From Lachnospiraceae bacterium UBA3711 (GTDB taxonomy: Bacteria > Bacillota > Clostridia > Lachnospirales > Lachnospiraceae): DNA of 9,009 nt. The position numbers and the translations under genes are program-made. Under the pieces are notes generated by a model, which was not told the DNA's origin, ran no database searches, and saw only the letters and a program-made list of their open reading frames with translations. Shown here one piece after another: positions 6,053-9,009 of this stretch. The stretch lies in assembly GCA_002371345.1 (NCBI GenBank), contig DFHY01000063.1, forward strand, positions 1 through 9,009, read 5' to 3'. How positions within the stretch are numbered: the stretch's first letter is position 1; each line of letters opens with the position of its first letter.

Positions 6053-7010
6053 AAAATGAGCTATGTGCCGCGTCCGGATCTTTCCCTGTCCCGGCAGCCT
6101 CCTGCGCAGATTTATCTGGTCCCGGCACTTCCTCTGCTGTCTCCTGTACAGACCCGGCACCCGCCGCGGCTTCAAAGCTTTCAGCAGCCTTCTCCTGTGC
6201 TGATCCGGCGTCCGCCGCGGCTTCAGCATCAGCTGCCGTCTCCTGTACAAGCCCGGCGTCCGCCGCGGCTTCTATATCGGCTGCCGTTTCCTTTGAAGAA
6301 CCGTAGTCCGCAGAGGCATCGCTATCTTCCGCCGCGGCTCCAGCCGCAGCTCCGGCGTTAGTCATCCCCGCAGTTTCCTGTGCTGATCCGGCGTCCTTCG
6401 CAGTTCCGGCTTCAGCTCCAGAAGCCTCTTCAGCACTAATAGCTGCAGCTTCCTTCTCTGCCTCAGGAGTTTCCTTACCGTCCTCTTTCTTCGGCTTCCT
6501 GAGCTTCTCCTTCAGCCAGGAGAACGCGTTCCTTGTTCCGGCGGCCGCGCCTCCGACCGCTTCCCCGGTTTTGTCCGCGGCATCTTCCGCGATCCGTCCA
6601 ACCTCCTGCCCGGCTTCCTTCAGATCCTTAGCCATCTTCGCGCCTGTACTCTCGGGACGGTTATCGAGCTTGAAACCGCACTTGGCGCAGAATTTATCGC
6701 CGTTTGCGGCAGGACGCCCGCAGTTAGGACAGTATACGATTCCCTTGATGTGATTAAGCTGCTCTGTATACGAGGCTATATTTGAATATGCCACCTTCAC
6801 AGCCGCCCACTCATCCTCAAGTCCGGCCTTCGGACTATCAGGGTCCTCCTTGTAAACAGCCTCCCCGATCAGGGCAAACAGTCTCTCCAGCGACTTCTTC
6901 TCCTGGGAAATCCGGTTAGAAATAGAAACTGAATCACTCACCTTCTGCACTCCATTCTTTGTGTCCTGCCCAAGCTTGGACAGCTTCTTTCCAAGATCAC
7001 TGAACCCCAT
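6051..7010 (-). CDS. Zinc-ribbon protein with coiled-coil N-terminus and Ala/Glu-rich repeat tail
   Basis: A 319-residue protein of unknown function. Residues 1-90 are predicted helical (MGFSDLGKKLSKLGQDTKNG and following), resembling small zinc-ribbon/coiled-coil proteins common in Clostridia. A four-cysteine zinc ribbon follows: CPNC at 94-97 and CAKC at 108-111. Residues 120-175 form an amphipathic helical stretch (MAKDLKEAGQEVGRIAEDAADKTGEAV in outline) followed by a basic KEKLRKPKKEDGK. From about 185 to the end the chain is Ala/Glu-rich, low-complexity and probably disordered, with 16-residue tandem repeats at 240-302. There is no signal peptide or membrane segment. GGGAGG lies 7 nt before the ATG, and the gene starts 18 nt after the ABC transporter stop, so they are probably co-transcribed. 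It ends TTT-TGA. Function is unknown; a scaffolding or envelope-stress role would be guesswork. Confidence 0.88.
   Translation of the reverse strand: MGFSDLGKKLSKLGQDTKNGVQKVSDSVSISNRISQEKKSLERLFALIGEAVYKEDPDSPKAGLEDEWAAVKVAYSNIASYTEQLNHIKGIVYCPNCGRPAANGDKFCAKCGFKLDNRPESTGAKMAKDLKEAGQEVGRIAEDAADKTGEAVGGAAAGTRNAFSWLKEKLRKPKKEDGKETPEAEKEAAAISAEEASGAEAGTAKDAGSAQETAGMTNAGAAAGAAAEDSDASADYGSSKETAADIEAAADAGLVQETAADAEAAADAGSAQEKAAESFEAAAGAGSVQETAEEVPGPDKSAQEAAGTGKDPDAAHSSF
6105..6293 (-). repeat. In-frame tandem repeats (48-bp period) in the zinc-ribbon protein tail
   Basis: Four successive units encode residues 240-302: KETAADIEAAADAGLV (6293-6246, 48 bp), QETAADAEAAADAGSA (6245-6198, 48 bp), QEKAAESFEAAAGAGSV (6197-6147, 51 bp) and a degenerate QETAEEVPGPDKSA (6146-6105, 42 bp). 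The DNA is also conserved: a GCCGCGGCTTC-type core recurs on the plus strand at the same place in the units. A further piece (6374-6396, encoding DAGSAQE) matches 22 of 23 bases of the unit at 6191-6213. All unit lengths are multiples of three, consistent with in-frame expansion by slippage or unequal recombination. Confidence 0.85.
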
Positions 7011-7028
7011 CTTTATTCCTCCCGATTA

Positions 7029-8966
7029 TCATGCCGTGATCTGATTGCCGGTGTAGAGCTGGTAATACTTGCCCTTCAGCGAGATCAGGTCATCGTGTGT
7101 TCCGCGCTCTATGATCCTTCCGTTCTCAAGCACCATGATGCAGTCAGCGTTGCGCACCGTCGAGAGCCTGTGCGCGATCACAAAGGTCGTACGGCCCTTC
7201 ATAAGAGCATCCATGCCTTCTGATACTATACGCTCTGTTCTTGTATCAATGGAGCTTGTCGCCTCATCCAGAATGAGCGCGGGCGGATCCGCGATCGCCG
7301 CACGGGCGATAGACAGAAGCTGGCGCTGTCCCTGCGACAGATTGCCGCCGTCCCCGGAGAGCTCAGTCTGATAACCGTCCTTCAGCTGCCTGATGAATCC
7401 GTCTGCTCCAGCCAGCCTGGCTGCAGCAATTACTTCTTCATCCGTAGCGTCAAGCTTGCCGTAGCGGATATTTTCCATCACCGTACCGGTAAACAGGTGA
7501 GTATCCTGAAGAACCATTCCGAGAGAACGGCGCAGGTCGCTCTTGCGGATCTTGTTAACATTGATATCATCGTATCTGATCTTACCGTCATCGATGTCAT
7601 AAAAACGATTTATCAGATTAGTGATGGTCGTCTTTCCGGCACCGGTGGAGCCGACAAACGCGATCTTCTGTCCGGGCTCCGCGAACAGCGTGATGTCGTG
7701 CAGAACCTCTTTCTCCGGCACATAGCCGAAGTCCACGTGGTCCATCACGATCTTGCCTGTCAGCTCCCTGTAATCGGTTGTGCCGTCAGCCTGGTGAAAA
7801 TGCTTCCACGCCCAGCGTCCTGTCTTCTGACCGGACTCCGTGATATTGCCGCTGCCGTCGTCCTGCGCGTTGACAAGAGTGACATAACCGCTGTCTTCCT
7901 CTGGCTTCTCGTCGAGAAGAGTGAAGATTCTCTGCGCTCCCGCCAGGGCCATGACGATCGAGTTGAGCTGCGTTGACATCTGGTTGACCGGCATAGCGAA
8001 TGACTTGTTCAAAGCCAGAAATGACGCCAGGCCTCCCAGAGTGAAGCCTCCGAAGCCCCTCAGTGCCAGCGCGCCTCCGACAATAGCGCACAGGACATAG
8101 CTGACATTCCCGATCTGTGCATTCAGCGGGCCGAGCGCATTTGAATAACGAACCGCCTTATCCGCCGATTCGTACAGCTCACTGTTGATCCCGTCGAACT
8201 GCGCCTGATTGATGCTCTCATGGCTGAACACCTTGACAACCTTCAGGCCTTTCATCATCTCCTCGACGAATCCGTTCACAGCTCCGAGCTTCATCTGCTG
8301 AGTCACAAAATACTTGCCTGAAACGGAAGCTGCCTTTCCCGAGGCGAACAGAGTCACTCCCACCATCGCCAGCGACAGAAGAGTCAGAGGCCAGGATAGC
8401 ATGATCATAGCCCACAATGTTGTGACTACAGTGAATACCGCGTTGATAACCTGCGTGATTGACTGTGATATCATCTGCCTGAGAGTATCAACATCATTAG
8501 TATAGATCGACATGATATCCCCGTGGGCATGGGAGTCAAAATAGGAGATCGGAAGGCTCTCCATATGTGTGAAAAGATCCGTCCTGAGGTCACGCATGGT
8601 TCCCTGTGTCACATATACCATGATAAGGTTCTGAACATACGAAGCAGCAACGCCTGCCGCGTAGAACAGGGCAACCTTCCCTATCGCTCCCGCGAGCGGA
8701 CCAAAATCCGGGTCAGGACTCTTCAGCAGCGGGATAATATAGCCGTCTATCAGAGTACGGATAAACAGTGTTCCCTGAAGGTTCGCGAGAACCGATACCA
8801 CTATGCATACAAGCACCATAAGAAAATGAAACTTGTATCGTTTCATAACGTATCCCATGACTCTTCCGAACAGCTTCCAGGGATGTTCAAGCTTAGGCCG
8901 GCGCCCCATCGGCCTCCGGCCTCCCGGACCTCTCATGGGCTGGCCCTGTCTCTGATTTGCCGCCAT
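7029..8966 (-). CDS. ABC transporter, fused permease and ATP-binding protein (exporter half)
   Basis: A 645-residue type IV (MsbA/multidrug-like) ABC exporter half with a permease domain followed by an ATPase domain, acting in the cytoplasmic membrane as a dimer. A Gly/Arg-rich cytoplasmic start (RGPGGRRPMGRRPK) precedes hydrophobic segments near 47-67, 88-115, 165-210 and 290-330. The ATPase shows Tyr415 (A-loop, FGY), Walker A GSTGAGKT (439-446), Q487, the signature LSQGQ (543-547), Walker B LILDE with catalytic E568, the D-loop SSID, and H599 (IAHRLST). All catalytic residues are canonical. An insertion of about 40 residues (about 360-403, with GRWAWKHFHQADGTTDY) lies between the two domains. 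GGAGG lies 9 nt before the ATG, and a TGA in another frame overlaps it as TGATG, suggesting an upstream partner. Many Firmicute homologues work as heterodimers encoded in tandem, so the partner is probably just beyond the right edge. Substrate unknown. Confidence 0.94.
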   Translation of the reverse strand: MAANQRQGQPMRGPGGRRPMGRRPKLEHPWKLFGRVMGYVMKRYKFHFLMVLVCIVVSVLANLQGTLFIRTLIDGYIIPLLKSPDPDFGPLAGAIGKVALFYAAGVAASYVQNLIMVYVTQGTMRDLRTDLFTHMESLPISYFDSHAHGDIMSIYTNDVDTLRQMISQSITQVINAVFTVVTTLWAMIMLSWPLTLLSLAMVGVTLFASGKAASVSGKYFVTQQMKLGAVNGFVEEMMKGLKVVKVFSHESINQAQFDGINSELYESADKAVRYSNALGPLNAQIGNVSYVLCAIVGGALALRGFGGFTLGGLASFLALNKSFAMPVNQMSTQLNSIVMALAGAQRIFTLLDEKPEEDSGYVTLVNAQDDGSGNITESGQKTGRWAWKHFHQADGTTDYRELTGKIVMDHVDFGYVPEKEVLHDITLFAEPGQKIAFVGSTGAGKTTITNLINRFYDIDDGKIRYDDINVNKIRKSDLRRSLGMVLQDTHLFTGTVMENIRYGKLDATDEEVIAAARLAGADGFIRQLKDGYQTELSGDGGNLSQGQRQLLSIARAAIADPPALILDEATSSIDTRTERIVSEGMDALMKGRTTFVIAHRLSTVRNADCIMVLENGRIIERGTHDDLISLKGKYYQLYTGNQITA

Positions 8967-9009
8967 CAGTACTCACCTCCCCAGAATAACTCGTGTACCC
9001 GGGGCTGAA
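8966..9009 (-). CDS. Possible C-terminal end of an upstream gene (partial)
   Basis: The minus-strand frame from the right edge reads QPRVHELFWGGEY and ends in TGA at 8968-8966, sharing one base with the ABC transporter ATG (TGATG). By context this would be the end of the partner half-transporter, but 13 residues carry no recognisable motif. A second frame also stops nearby (TGA within the GGTGAG at about 8976), so the choice of frame rests on the overlap pattern alone. Confidence 0.35.
   Translation of the reverse strand, partial: QPRVHELFWGGEY

Noticed and set aside
6105..6400. CRISPR array or intergenic repeat
   Set aside because: The repeats are in-frame, contiguous, lack unique spacers and encode an Ala/Glu-rich protein tail.
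8523..9008. Plus-strand open frame opposite the start of the ABC transporter
   Set aside because: Shadow of a well-supported gene; no motif seen.

Overview
All recognisable genes in this window lie on the minus strand, so transcription runs from the right edge to the left. The gene set suggests an anaerobic, moderately GC-rich Firmicute of the class Clostridia, with a Lachnospiraceae-like or related family the best guess. The evidence is a butyrate kinase, the MEP-pathway enzyme IspF, the cysS-mrnC pair typical of Firmicutes, a Clostridia-type zinc-ribbon/coiled-coil protein, strong AGGAGG-type ribosome binding sites and a CIRCE-like heat-shock operator. The lineage is inferred from gene content, not from a database search.

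Layout in transcription order. At the right edge are possibly the last 13 codons of an upstream gene (9009-8966), whose TGA overlaps the next ATG. A full-length exporter-type ABC transporter half-molecule follows (8966-7029). After 18 nt comes a zinc-ribbon protein with a long Ala/Glu-rich repetitive tail (7010-6051), then butyrate kinase (5966-4866). The 149-197 nt gap after it holds the clearest regulatory region in the window: an extended -10 promoter whose -35 box lies inside a 27-bp CIRCE-like inverted repeat. This promoter drives lon (start best placed at 4668), and ispF follows with a GTGA overlap. After a 125-nt spacer with two small hairpins come cysS (1631-225) and mrnC, which starts with GTG inside the end of cysS and runs off the left edge.

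How the genes fit together. lon and ispF form a translationally coupled pair placed under what looks like HrcA/CIRCE heat-shock control, so an isoprenoid enzyme would be co-induced with a protein quality-control protease. cysS and mrnC couple cysteinyl-tRNA synthesis to 23S rRNA maturation, a common Firmicutes arrangement. The ABC exporter, zinc-ribbon protein and butyrate kinase are closely spaced and probably co-transcribed, but share no obvious pathway. No phosphotransbutyrylase gene is next to the kinase within the window.

The window is mostly housekeeping DNA and I do not see a clearly new system. The points most worth checking are the CIRCE-like operator at lon, the 16-residue tandem repeats in the zinc-ribbon protein tail, and a prfB-like TTT-TGA at the end of that gene. 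Slipping +1 there would open a 28-residue extension that stops exactly on the butyrate kinase start codon. No intergenic stretch exceeds 300 bases.
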